A DNA stretch of 64,000 nucleotides from Oscheius tipulae (lineage: Eukaryota > Nematoda > Chromadorea > Rhabditida > Rhabditidae), in assembly GCA_037178975.1 (NCBI GenBank), contig JASJZH010000004.1, positions 3,286,001 through 3,350,000 of the forward strand. Direction: 5' to 3'. Below are positions 32,301 to 44,627 of this stretch, one piece after another. Under the pieces are notes generated by a model. That model worked only from the letters and a program-made list of their open reading frames with translations, ran no database searches and had not been told where the DNA came from. How positions within the stretch are numbered: position 1 is the stretch's first letter; each line of letters starts with the position of its first letter. The translations under genes and the position numbers were made by a program.

Positions 32301-35139
32301 GTCGAGAAGAGCTCCTACGACGGTTGGCAGACGTTCCGAGTTGACTTTGCAAACGAAGACCTCGATGTACTGCTGCAGCTGGTTCTGATAGAGGTAGAGA
32401 ACGAGTTCATGGACCAAGTTGTGACGATCACAGACGATTATCAGTGGTATCTAAAACGAGCCGCCAGTTCGTGTAAGCACAAAAAAAATTTACCTGGTCC
32501 GCCAACTTGGCTTCCTTTAAAAAGTTCATCACTCTCGTGGGATCGTAGACACTAGACTCGCGACAGACTCGCTCAACTTCTTTGTATTGCCCTGTGCGTG
32601 TAGCAGCTTGGATGTACTTGAAATGGATCTCAGGATCTTGGGAGACATTTACAATCGAGCCGAGGAAGAAGAAAAGTCCTTCGTACGACTTGTGGCTTTC
32701 GAAAAGGTTGACGAGTTTGTCCGTTCCTAATTGCTCATGGTACTTGGAGGCAATTTGCACGACAACCTGAAATCGCGCATGTTAGTTAAAATCAAGCTAA
32801 AACCGACATTTAGGTTTTGGCGGAGGTTTTGAGCCAACATTGTCGTTAGACAGTCCATCGAATCCTCTACAGAGAGTCGTCCGAAGAACGAAATGAGCCA
32901 TTCGGGTTGTAGTTGGGTAGCATGTGTAAGAGCTTTCTTGATATCGTAGAGATCCGTGAACTGCTCAAGAGCACGTTGTATAAGGCCCGCCTTTTCACAT
33001 AGCTGTCCAATGGCCGTCTTGTCGTAATGAGTGAACATGTTGTTACCGAGAATGGCATCAGCTACCTGAAGATTCGTTTTTTTTATCTCTAAAGAAAGGA
33101 TACTACCTGAATGTTGTTGCCATTTAAGTTCATCTCAAGCAACTTCGTCTGCAAAGGACCGTCTTCCGGCTTATCGTCCTTCAGAGTCTCGAGAAGGAAT
33201 TGAGTGCAAGGCTGGACCGCGTTGACTTCAGTGAAGCAGTCGACAATCTGCTCGACGCTGACCAGAGGTCCACTCGATCCTTCCGAGACGAGCATTTGGG
33301 CGAACTTTGCCGCAGCTTCATTGTTGCCAGCACGGAGGATTTGACGCAAGAAGAAAAGATAATCAGGAGTGTAGCCGAATCGTTTACAGTACACGATGAT
33401 CTAAACAATAGAGTAAATTACGATGGAGGGACTAACCTTCTCGAACTGGCCAGCCTCGGCAAAGGATTGAACTACTTTGTGGCTGACAGAACCTCGCAGA
33501 TAGATTGTAACAGCGATATTGGCGTCGAATGGCTTCACCATATCTCCGAGCTCCTCACAACATTCCAGTTTCTGCTCATTCAGCCATTTGTTCAGCAGTT
33601 CCTTACGACCCTGCTGCAGAACGGGTCGACAGAGTTCCAGCGTCTCGTACTTGTTGAGTTTACCCTAAATTAATTATTTCGATTGTAGTCTATATGGTGT
33701 GCCTGATCAAGAAGGAGACCGAAGTAGTGAAGGAGAGGAGAACCGCCTGAAGTAGAACCCGGGCATTGTTGAAGTTTTTGAATGGTTTCAGGAGTCCTCA
33801 GAATTTCCTTTGGAGCCGTAGCTGCCACCTTGGCTGCTTCTGTGAACTGCTGCTGATTGTAGAGCATCTGGAATTTCTGGACGACGAGGTCTTCAGCTCC
33901 AGCGAGACCACAACGGGCAGCAAGACGAACAGCCAGTTCAGGATTCTGTAGCTGACCGGAGACGTACGGGATCAGATTGCTTTCATCGACCGAGACCGAT
34001 AGAACCTCAAAATAACTTTTTTTGATGGCGAGAAGAAATACTACCTGTCCACGTTTGTTGATACCCATGATACCGCTGCACTGAGCATACTCGGTCGTCA
34101 CAAAGATCGTTTCTGTCGAGATACGGTTTGAGAATATCCGTGTACCAGTTTCCAAGTCGTAGAGATGAACGAAACCGTGTTTCGTAATAAGGTAGACAAC
34201 TCCATGTTTAGAAGAGGCTTGCATGGAGACGGGGAAGTCGTAGACCGTGTCCGAGGCAAACGGAACTTCGACAGCTTGTTTGACGAATGGTTGATTGCCA
34301 ACTGCCGGTTTACCGACCTCGATGATGTGCAGCTGAATAGAACAGTTTTTATCAAAATAGAAAGCAAGTACCTTTCCACCAGTTTCATTCTTGACCGAGA
34401 AGCAGAACAGGTTGGATGGACTCTGATTTCCGCTAGACTTGAAACGGACGAAACAAGCCGAGTGCCCGTCAATGGCTTGCGAGACTCCGCGCTCCGTGCT
34501 GAACAATTGCATGGATCCGACAACACGGTTGTCCTTGGCCGCAATTCCGATCAACACGAGCCACTTGGACTCAAAGTCCGCTCGGTAGCTGATGATCTTG
34601 ACACCGTCCAAATTGCTGAGTCGATCGAACATTTTTTGAGGGGCGTCATCGCCTATAAAATAAGTCTTATCAAAAGAGGGCGGACCAAACATACCTTCGA
34701 TCGACCAGTGATATACACTAGATGCGGTGATGAGGGCAATAGTTTCCTCGTTGATCCAACGCCAGTAGGTGATATCCTCCGTGTTCTGATGAGATTTGAC
34801 TTTGGTTTTCTTCTCGATGTCGAAAATTTGGATAGTGCTTCCAGACTTCAGAGCAAGTATCTTCCTGCTGGGATGCATGATGACCGAATCGGCAGAGATG
34901 GGACGGCGTTTTGGATGCGTCGGGTCAGCCATGTCAACGATGACGACTTGATTATGTCCACTGACGCCCTCCTCGCGGATGACGATGTAGCGGTCACTCT
35001 CCATGGTCACATTAGTGAAGCAAATGAAGGCGGGCTTCACTCCTATGGCCTCGAGCTGAAAGCACAAGGTTGACAAAATTTGAGCTGAAAAGCTCACCTG
35101 GAGGTGCTCCTGGAACTTAATTGGAAGCGGCACAGTCAT
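29366..35139 (-). CDS. CLTC: Clathrin heavy chain
   Basis: Forms the three-legged clathrin coat of endocytic and trans-Golgi vesicles. About 20 exons, most introns 40-60 bases. The start at 35139 gives [14 protein letters not shown], and an acceptor TTTTTCAG lies 14 bases upstream. The N-terminal beta-propeller ([40 protein letters not shown]), the linker, all clathrin repeats ([60 protein letters not shown]) and the trimerisation region ([20 protein letters not shown]) are present and closely match C. elegans CHC-1. The C-terminal tail is short and ends [11 protein letters not shown] ... PSHPM. The family's Hsc70-binding motif there is QLMLT; here it reads QLMIG. The gene looks complete, about 1,680 residues. 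HSC70, which uncoats clathrin, lies 3 kb upstream, probably by chance. Confidence 0.98.
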
Positions 35140-36244
35140 TTAGAGGCTTGCTCTGAAAAACATTGTGAAAATAGACTCACAAGTTAGAGCTGAGAACATC
35201 TAAACAGTCGAAGGTGAGTGACGAGTTCGATTAAGCAGAATGAACAAAGTAACCCCAGTGTAAATCATCAAAGTTCGCTTTGCATAATAATTTTATGTAG
35301 CCTACACGTGAAAATAGGCTTAAAAACAAGTAACTCGGATTCAAAACTTACAACACGAGCCGTGTAAAACAGCAAAACGAGGACAAACGAGAAATTTTGG
35401 GGAAACGGGTAGCGTCCGAGAATTACGGTATGCAATTCGTGTCAAGACCATTCGTCAAATCGTCCTTTGACTGGCAAATTTGCTGAAAACGGCCTCTTTC
35501 CGTCTTGCTGGCACTTCCGGAGATAAGGATAAAAGCTGAAAGATACGTTTACGAGCTTTTAGGAAAAAGGAGATGTGCAAAGTTGGATTGAACGAGGGGA
35601 AAATCAGGTGGAGACTGCTCGCAGACATAGGTGAAAGACTTGTTATTTATGTGTACCCCTTCCTTCCAGTTTCTAGGTTTTTTGGAGGTCTGAAGCAGAG
35701 ACTCTTAGTCGTTAGTTTCGACTCGTATAATCGACGAACTTCTAAGAACTGCCAAGAATGAGATGCCTGAGACACTTCAAAACTTGCATCTTTACTTTCC
35801 AATGACCAATTCCACACCCTTTTTCAAATTGATTGAATCAATACGAAGAGCCTTTTTTCGCAGAAAAATCATAGACATCGCCAGGCTATCGATACCGTCT
35901 AACCGCATACCGTTAGTCCAACAGGCAAATATTTTGAAATGCGCAGATGATCGTTCTCAAGCCGTTTCCCTATAGTACCATTTTCCTCATTGTATCGATA
36001 CTCATCACCTTACTCGAGCAATTGGTAACTAGGTAGATTAGCAAGCAGCGTGCTAGAAAAAGAGGCGAGTAGGTGGGGCGAATCTGGCCAGCGTAGAACC
36101 GATAGTAAAAGATAAAACAATTTTCAACCAGCAGTTCGTGATGCCTTCTGGAATCTAATTCTAAACCCATCCAACTTAGGCAATAAGTATTTTTGAACAA
36201 CACAACATCTGGACAGCACAGCATAATTTGCTCACGCCTCTTTT
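35140..36244. other. Clathrin upstream region
   Basis: About 1.1 kb with no convincing exon. Contains the probable clathrin promoter. Short ORFs at 35.57-35.97 kb have no recognisable features. Confidence 0.45.
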
Positions 36245-36840
36245 GTGGCCACGTACAAACAAACAGACAAAGTTTTCCAGTTTAGGGGAGACCGAGTTTG
36301 AGAAAAAGTTGCTCCAGACACGGTAGCTCGACAGGAGGGAAATATGCGGATAGATCGGAGTGGGAGGGAAGGGCCAGGTTCTGAGCCGAACTGCGACATT
36401 TAAGTGGTAAAATGTTTTAATTTTGGACGGCAGTGTTCAAAATCAGAGTAGATATCAATCAAACACGCTTGAAAAGGGTCTAATAAGGGCAGAGAACACA
36501 AAATATTGCATATCCGAAGAAGTTTATTTTTCGGCTCATAAAAATTTCCTATGAAAGCTTTGTGATTTTGAGTGTTTTTGAAAGCCCTGATTGAGCTCTT
36601 CTCGACTACATCGTCAGTTTTGATCTATTCAATTTGACCAGGGCATTACAAGTGCTCAGAATAGAGAATATTTGGTTTTTGGAAGCTTCATAGCGCAGAG
36701 AAAACCTCTGGGTAATCGGGTCCCGGTTGTTAAAGTTACTCATCAAGGTCTACAAAACTGCGCTTTCTGTGGCGGACTCTGTTTCTTTGTTTGTCTGTTT
36801 GTTTGTTTGTTTGTCCGTGGCCACGAAACAGAAGCGAGCC
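36230..36840. repeat. Foldback element (non-autonomous DNA transposon or MITE candidate)
   Basis: The left end around 36230-36271 contains GTGGCCACGTACAAACAAAC followed by AGACAAAG. The right end around 36785-36838 contains the reverse complement, with extra TTTG units: CTTTGTTTGTCTGTTTG ... GTCCGTGGCCACGAAAC. Flanking bases also pair imperfectly (TTTGCTCACGCCTCTTTTG against CGAAACAGAAGCGAGCCAA). The enclosed 520 bases are AT-rich without coding capacity. Target-site duplication not confirmed. Confidence 0.7.
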
Positions 36841-37035
36841 AATTAGTTGTCCAAAAGTTTTGTTGTTCAAAAACAGTTATTGCCTAAATTGGTTGACAAG
36901 TCAACTTTGGGTGCGCTTTAGAACTTGGCTTTTTTCACAGTGAAGCCACTGGGAGATCTCTCTAACTACGAAGCGGCGCAGCCGCCAATGTAAACTGATG
37001 GCAAAAGAACGGCGAAGCCGTCGAAGACGTCTTTA
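36841..37035. other. Spacer between foldback elements
   Basis: Short AT-rich stretch with GCGGCGCAGCCGCC and CGGCGAAGCCG palindromic words near 36973-37021. Possibly part of the neighbouring element. Confidence 0.35.
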
Positions 37036-37437
37036 TCCGTCCGTCTGTCATAGTGTCCGCACAATTGCATGTCAACACTAATACCCAAAAAAGCTGACAA
37101 GCAAAGGCCAAAGGGCTGCGAAGCTGCCGCCGGCAGCTGGTTTCTTCTACTAAAGTGCAATGGTGTCGTCCGTGCGTCACCACGAGAAAAAGAGCTGGCA
37201 AGTTATTGCATGTCAAGTATTAAGTTGACAAGTCAGCTTTTGGGGAAACTTGGGGCCCGCTTGTTGTCAATGCTAACTCATGACTAAGGGACGGCTGGTC
37301 TAGTTTTAAACCAACTGCAAAGTTTCTCCCACAGCTGGCTTGTCCCTTGTCAGCTTTTTTTGGGATTAGTGTTGACATGCAATTGTGCGGACACCATGAC
37401 ACAGACAGACGGACGGACACCATTGCACTTTAATAAA
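37036..37437. repeat. Second foldback element with long inverted repeats
   Basis: The arm at 37036-37102 (TCCGTCCGTCTGTCATAGTG ... GCATGTCAACACTAATACCC) and the arm at 37338-37417 are reverse complements over about 65-80 bases with a few differences. A further word, AAAGTGCAATGGTGTC at about 37155, is repeated in inverted form at 37418-37433. The centre has no coding capacity. The element abuts repeat R1 copy 2, which begins six bases later, so the two may form one composite insertion. Confidence 0.8.
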
Positions 37438-37442
37438 GAAAG

Positions 37443-38200
37443 ACCAGCCGTCTGCGACGTCGCTCTGGATAAAGTTAGGAGTGTCGAAGTGTCAAAACTG
37501 AGCGCATTCGAAAGAATGTCAACTTGACTGACGCTTTTACGTAGTAGACAGACTCATCTTCCAGCTCATTGAATGTTTTACTCTCAGTTATTCCTCCGAA
37601 CCCCTTTTCCCACCTCTACTAAGAGTTCTCGCCCATTGAACCAGTTGGATCTATTCGATGGAAGTTTTTGGCGCTATCCCCCCTCTCATACAATGTGTCT
37701 CCGATCCTGTTGGCTACAGTTACATTTCATGATCGTTTTTGAGTTTGACAAAGGGTCCCTACGTCGATTTTGATCGGGTTGCGCTACCCTCTCTGCCGAT
37801 CCCTGTTATGGTAAAATCAGCTGAATACCGTCTATTTCGCTCTCACAGAGGAGAGCGATATAGACGGTAATAGTCATAAGAGAATAATAATCATTTCAGT
37901 GCCTCACATTTTTACAGGTCTCAGTCGAAATTCCTCTGCAACCTACTGTAGAACCCTGTGAGTAACTGGCTTTAGTGTGTTCTGCGATGTAATTTTGCGA
38001 GAAAGTAATCCGAGAAAACTACAAAAGAGACAAAAAGAATGAAAAAGTGGACAAAAACAGTGGAAACGTTTTTTGCGAGGGAATTTGGCATACTGTAACG
38101 CCATTTTGCGTGCCCGAATTTTGGGCTTCGCACCTTTTTTTCTTGTAATTTTTCCATGTTTTCGCTCTTTTTCTCATCACCCTATCCTTATATCTTAAAG
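37443..38200. repeat. Dispersed repeat R1, copy 2, with internal hairpin
   Basis: Homologous in order and orientation to 14238-14781 (see that entry). This copy carries extra sequence, including a near-perfect hairpin with arms 37827-37844 and 37851-37868 (ACCGTCTATTTCGCTCTC and its complement, one mismatch) and a six-base loop. Toward the right end, A-rich words (ACAAAAAGAATGAAAAAG) are partly complementary to T-rich words 100 bases on. No coding capacity. Confidence 0.75.
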
Positions 38201-38392
38201 ATGGCAAAGTAAGCATTCTATTTAGATTGCAAACATAAAAAACGTGTCATGATCCAAGCGTTTTCGAAACGAGTCCTGTCACAAGAATGTCGCGTTTGTT
38301 CCAAAGTCTCACAATGAAGAAAAGACGATAACTGGAACACAATTCATTCAAAAGAATCAATAATTAACAGTCGTGAGATCAAAAACACCGTC

Positions 38393-40637
38393 TTAATCGA
38401 CCTCCTCGATGGTAGGTCCTCCAGCAGAAGCTCCAGCTCCAGGGGCTCCTCCGGGCATTCCTCCAGGGGCTCCACCAGCAGCCTGGTACATCTTCGTGAT
38501 GATGGGATTGCAGACGCCCTCGAGTTCCTTTTGCTAAAAATTAGAGATAAACAACTAAAGGTAGCTGCTAACATGGTGCTCGAATTCTTCCTTCTCGGCG
38601 GTCTGGTTGGAGTCGAGCCATCTGATGATCTCTTCGCACTTGTCCTCGATCTTCTTCCTGTCTTCGGCAGAAAGCTTGTCCTTCAGCTGAAATAAATGCT
38701 GATACAGCACAAGTTTTACAAACAAACCTTTTCATCCTCAAGAGTCTGCTTCATGTTGAAAGCATAGCTCTCCAAGGAGTTCTTAGCTTGGATTCGGTCT
38801 TTTTGCTGCTCGTCATCGGCCTTGTACTTCTCAGCCTCGTTGACCATTCTTTCGATGTCTTCCTTGCTCAAGCGGCCCTTGTCATTGGTGATCGTGATCT
38901 TGTTAGACTTTCCAGTAGATTTGTCGGCGGCGCTGACATTCAGGATACCATTGGCGTCAATGTCGAAGGTGACCTGAACGAACGTTGATTACGAAGAGCA
39001 TTTCCTCCTACCTCGATCTGAGGGACTCCGCGGGGAGCAGGAGGAATTCCGGACAGTTCGAATTTTCCGAGAAGATTGTTGTCCTTGGTCATGGCTCTCT
39101 CTCCTTCATAGACTTGAATAAGTACTCCGGGCTGGTTATCAGAGTAGGTGGTGAAGGTTTGAGAAGTCTTGGTCGGGATGGTAGTGTTTCTCTGAAGACA
39201 GCAATGAAGAGAACAAAATTATTTAGTACCTTGATGAGGGCAGTCATGACACCTCCAGCAGTCTCGATACCGAGGGAGAGGGGAGCGACATCAAGAAGAA
39301 GAAGGTCCTGGACGGCTTCCGACTTGTCTCCGGACAAGATAGCAGCCTGGACAGCAGCTCCGTACGCAACAGCCTCATCTGGAAAAGAAACAGGTTGAGT
39401 TTGAAAAATAAATCGAATTTACCAGGGTTGATAGACTTGTTGAGCTCCTTGCCACTGAAAAGGTCCGAGAGAAGCTTCTGTACCTTAGGGATACGGGTGG
39501 ATCCACCGACAAGGACGATATCGTGGACCTGGCTCTTGTCCATCTTTGCGTCACGAAGAGACTTCTCGACGGGGTCCATGGTGTTGCGGAAAAGATCGGC
39601 ACAGAGCTCTTCGAAACGGGCACGAGTGATGTTGGTGTAGAAGTCAATGCCCTCGAAAAGAGAGTCTATCTCGATGGAAGCTTGAGAAGATGAAGAGAGA
39701 GTTCTCTTGGCGCGTTCACAAGCTGTACGAAGACGACGAAGAGCACGGGGATTGGAAGCCAAGTCCTTCTTGTGCTTGCGCTTGAACTCAGCGACGAAGT
39801 GGTTGACCATGCGGTTGTCGAAATCTTCTCCTCCAAGATGAGTGTCTCCGGCGGTAGACTTGACTTCGAAAATTCCATCCTCGATGGTAAGAATCGACAC
39901 ATCGAAGGTTCCGCCTCCAAGATCAAAGATGAGGACGTTGCGTTCACCGTGACCCTTCTTGTCCAGGCCGTAGGCAATGGCAGCGGCAGTTGGCTCGTTG
40001 ATGATACGGAGAACATTCAGACCGGCGATGGCTCCGGCGTCTTTGGTGGCTTGACGCTGAGAGTCGTTGAAATAAGCCGGCACGGTGACAACGGCGTCCT
40101 AAATGTAATTTGTTAATATTATATCAATAATATCCGTACCTTGACAGTTTGTCCGAGGAAGGCTTCGGCAGTCTCCTTCATCTTGATCAGGACCATGGAA
40201 GAGACCTCCTCAGGAGTGAAGGTCTTGTTCTCGCCCTTGTACTCGACCTGGATTTTGGGCTTGGTGGCGTCGTTGATGACCTTGAACGGCCAGTGCTTCA
40301 TGTCGGACTGGACAGCCGGGTCGTCGAATTTGCGACCAATGAGACGCTTGGCATCTGAATTGAATATGTGTTTTTACATATAAATCACAAACCGAAGACG
40401 GTGTTGTGAGGGTTCATAGCTACTTGATTCTTGGCCGCATCACCAATGAGCCTCTCGGAGTCAGTGAAGGCGACATACGAAGGCGTAGTTCTATTACCTA
40501 AAACATCGTATCAGCCCAGAAGATGGAAAAAGTAAACCTTGATCATTGGCGATGATTTCAACTTTTCCGTGTTGGAAGACTCCAACGCAGGAATAGGTAG
40601 TTCCGAGATCGATACCTACGGCGTTAGCCTTAGCCAT
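38393..40637 (-). CDS. HSPA8: Cytosolic heat shock cognate 70 chaperone
   Basis: ATP-dependent chaperone of cytosol and nucleus. Seven or so exons. The protein starts [20 protein letters not shown] and contains the Hsp70 signatures [14 protein letters not shown] and [17 protein letters not shown], the linker region [20 protein letters not shown], the substrate domain and a GGMPGG-rich tail ending GPTIEEVD, the cytosolic EEVD motif that binds TPR co-chaperones. About 645 residues, the usual length; it appears full length. Introns are short. The ATG at 40637 lies three bases after ATTTTCAG. The promoter carries a heat-shock element and TATA box (see 40746-40785), so the gene combines an intron-containing, constitutive-type body with an inducible-type promoter. 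Equivalent of C. elegans hsp-1. Confidence 0.98.
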
Positions 40638-40745
40638 ATTCTGAAAATTGAGAAGAGTGAAACATAAATTTTAAAAGAGAAAAATTTGAAGAGAAAAAAG
40701 AAAGGGGAGAGAGGAGCGATTGTGAAAAAGACTTCGAAATGGTCC

Positions 40746-40785
40746 TATATATTCCTCCGCGTTCTTCTTGCTCTCGAATGTTCTA
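40746..40785 (-). promoter_or_regulatory. HSC70 promoter: heat-shock element and TATA box
   Basis: Read on the minus strand, TAGAACATTCGAGA (40785-40772) has alternating GAA/TTC/GA units of a heat-shock element, followed by a second pair GAAGAAC, and then ATATATAG (TATA box, 40746-40752) about 110 bases before the ATG. A further pair of inverted units, GTTCCAGAAC, lies at about 41013-41022, and AGAAATTTC at about 40848. Confidence 0.7.
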
Positions 40786-40799
40786 CGCCGACCGAGCGC

Positions 40800-41675
40800 G
40801 CACGTAAGCCCCGCCCAGTCTGTGGTTCAGCACACTCTGTCAGCGACAGAAATTTCAAAAGAGGCGCGAAGAGTGTAATCATCGTACTCAGCAACGGTAA
40901 AAAAAAAATTCGGGAGCAGTTCAATGGCGGGGTTTACAAAGATTTCACAGCGAGCGGTATAAAATAAAGTCAGCGGCTCCCAAAAAATTATTGGAACCGA
41001 GAAGAAAAAAACGTTCCAGAACAGTCGATGTCTTCGCCTCGAGATTCCGCGGGAAGTATTGGCGGATTTTCAAACCATGATAAACCTGGCTTTGTTATTT
41101 TAGCATTATTTGTTCTGTCAATCCGCATTTTTTTTTATTACAAAATTCATTCTAGTCTGTAAATGTTCTTCGCATATTCAGCTTCGTGTAGAGAAATCTT
41201 CCGTGGATGAGGAATCGGATGGGAGATGTGCGGTTTCATCGCTAAAATTGTGAGGTTAGCCAATTTTGTTTATTTTAGTTGGTTCCACATGAAGTTAGCT
41301 TGCGAATTTCATAAGAACAACTATTTTTCTCACCGTAAAGTTTCTTAATCGATTGCGAAAGATCGCTCTTATCTTGTACGCGAGCAACAATTTATAAGTA
41401 GGGTGATGAGTTTCTTCTGTTTGACTCCAACCTCTAAGAGGAAAGCCTGTTGTATACTTTACGCAGAATTAAGCCTCTGCTCTAAGCGTTATTTTTGGTC
41501 GACTAATCTTCACAGTGCATGCTTCACATGTCATTTTAGTCTCAAAGCGGGCGAGGCTCTATTTGTACAGGGAGACTCACAGAACGTGGCCATTTCGGGA
41601 AACGTTGGGGGTTGTCGACAGGCGAGCACGAATCCGAGCAATGACAGAGTCTAAAATTGCGATTTTCACCATTGT
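40800..41675. other. Intergenic between HSC70 promoter and LHFPL 3' end
   Basis: About 0.9 kb. Apart from the possible distal heat-shock element near 41013, no feature is supported. A plus-strand TATAAAATAAAG at 40959 has no matching plus-strand gene. Confidence 0.4.
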
Positions 41676-42398
41676 TCAGTTCCAAACCAGTTGGTCCACC
41701 ACCAACACGAAAGCTAACACATAGGGCCATCGAAGACGGCATAGGCCGAGTTTGTAACTGCAATTAGATACGTACTTCCTTTCCAAAAAAGATTTACTTT
41801 TGTGATTCGCAGATTTCTCTCACTCTTGGATGCTCCCAGCCATAGGGATATAACGCCGTTGCAGCCAGCATAGCTAGAACTAAAAACTTTTTCTAAACAA
41901 CTGCGAAATGAGAGTTACAAGCAAATAGATGCATCCAGGAGCTAAGAAGAAAGACGTAACGATCACGGAGCAACACTAGCAACTGAAACATTTTAACAAT
42001 CTCGCGTTTTCTCACTCACCATAATGGAAAACACTGCGAGAAAGCTAAGCACCGTTGCTGAAAGAACGAGGAAAGCAGAGACATCAAATGCTAGGCTGAT
42101 GGATCGGACTCTGCTTCGATTAGTAGGATTAGTTGTAGCTATTGCTAGCTTACCGGAACGGAGTCCATGGGCATTCGATGGCGGAACAGAAATCATAAAG
42201 ACCAAAGTAGCCACCTTCATCATTACCAATCCAGGCAGGATGGAGAAGTACCAGAATTTGCAAAACTGCTGAATCCGATCAGTTTGAAACGGCAAAGAAC
42301 AGCTTGAACGAACCGACACTGACGGCGAAAAGAACCCAAATGGCCCCGAGGGCTCTCCAGTGTTTCACGTAACTTGAATGGAATGCAAGTGAGTGCAT
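41676..42398 (-). CDS. LHFPL-family tetraspan membrane protein
   Basis: Four-pass plasma membrane protein of the LHFP-like family; mammalian LHFPL3-5 are auxiliary subunits of hair-cell channels and GABA receptors. The start at 42398 gives MHSLAFHSSYVKHWRALGAI, leading into membrane segment 1 (AIWVLFAVSVAVLQILVLLH). The family hallmark PAWIGNDEGGYFGLYDFC follows (PYWIGD...GYFGL in human). Later exons give SLAFDVSAFLVLSATVLSFL, then SSWMHLFAFLAMLAATALYP with YGWEHPRVREICESQ (family: LYPxGWDSEEVRQTCG), and finally YKLGLCRLRWPYVLAFVVVD as the last membrane segment. The stop is at 41676. Six exons join in phase with introns of 40-70 bases. An alternative upstream ATG at about 42549 (MAASVQASLLRGSEKW) does not splice in frame. 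About 190 residues, somewhat shorter than vertebrate members. Confidence 0.88.
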
Positions 42399-43070
42399 CA
42401 AAGCCGAAGGTGTCAGTGATGACCGCCGGGGTCAGCAGCGCTGCTCAAACAATAGAAATCGTAGCGTGTCAACAGCTAGCCGACACTGTTAACATTTGAA
42501 GCCACTTCTCGGATCCCCGCAGTAGAGATGCTTGAACGGAGGCGGCCATCTTCTCTTGAGAAAACAAGTACTCAAAGAGAAAGAACTTGGAGTGAGCATG
42601 TCGAAAAATAGCTTGGACTCTTAGAACAAATCTTTTGCCAAAGAGAGTCGGTCGCTGTCTACCCTGGCCCCGATTTCTAGATTAAATCTAATGACTAATA
42701 GGGCATGTCTTTTAGTAGGTCGAAGGACCTCCTTTTGGTCAACCAAGCAAACTTTTATGCACTGAGAACCTCATTTTTCGTGTTTCATGGAAAGCACGTA
42801 TCTTATCAATCCAATTTCTTATCTTTCATTGCCGCCGTATGTCTGCCCTTTATTTTGTCCTTCAACAGTTCATCGAATCTTGTATGTTTCTTTTGCTTCT
42901 TTGGCAGGCTCTTTCGCAAAACTTATTTCTTACCAGTTCTCGCCTATTTTTGCCTAGACGGGCACATTCAAATTACTGCCTGGTTGACGTTCCTTTGTCT
43001 CGTGTTTTCTTATTCCAACCGTTTCCAATTTCTTTCTTTCATACTGAACTTTCAGGGCAAAATCGACGGC
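42399..43070. other. Divergent flank of LHFPL and adenosine kinase
   Basis: 670 bases. A plus-strand frame open from about 42705 runs into adenosine kinase but is Phe/Leu/Ser-rich and lacks similarity; ACTTTCAG at 43048-43055 suggests it is outron or intron. Confidence 0.45.
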
Positions 43071-44384
<1,314 letters not shown>

Positions 44385-44627
44385 GTCTACTGTGATTTGT
44401 CTCTCAAAGGTTCTAGACTCTAATTTTTTTTCGGTTGTTTTTCTAGTGCGAATCATGTGCCTTTTGACTATAGGAACCAAGTATATGTTGAAAATCATTC
44501 CAATTGTTGCCTTTTACAGTTTTAAGTTCAAAGTAAAAGATTGGGCCTTGAACTTCTCTAGTCCCTCTACTGTACTAACAATGAAATATCGCTAAACTTG
44601 GTTGAACACGATCCAAAGCGCCTGCAG

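Noticed and set aside
34165-35073. 302-codon plus-strand frame opposite the clathrin heavy chain
   Set aside because: It lies exactly over a highly conserved clathrin exon read in the other direction; no independent similarity.
40955-40967. Plus-strand TATAAAATAAAG as a promoter
   Set aside because: No plus-strand gene starts within the next 2 kb; the neighbouring genes on both sides are on the minus strand.
42480-42549. Upstream ATG (MAASVQASLLRGSEKW) as the LHFPL start
   Set aside because: None of the available donors joins it in frame to the next segment without a stop; ATG at 42398 gives the expected short N-terminus before the first membrane span.
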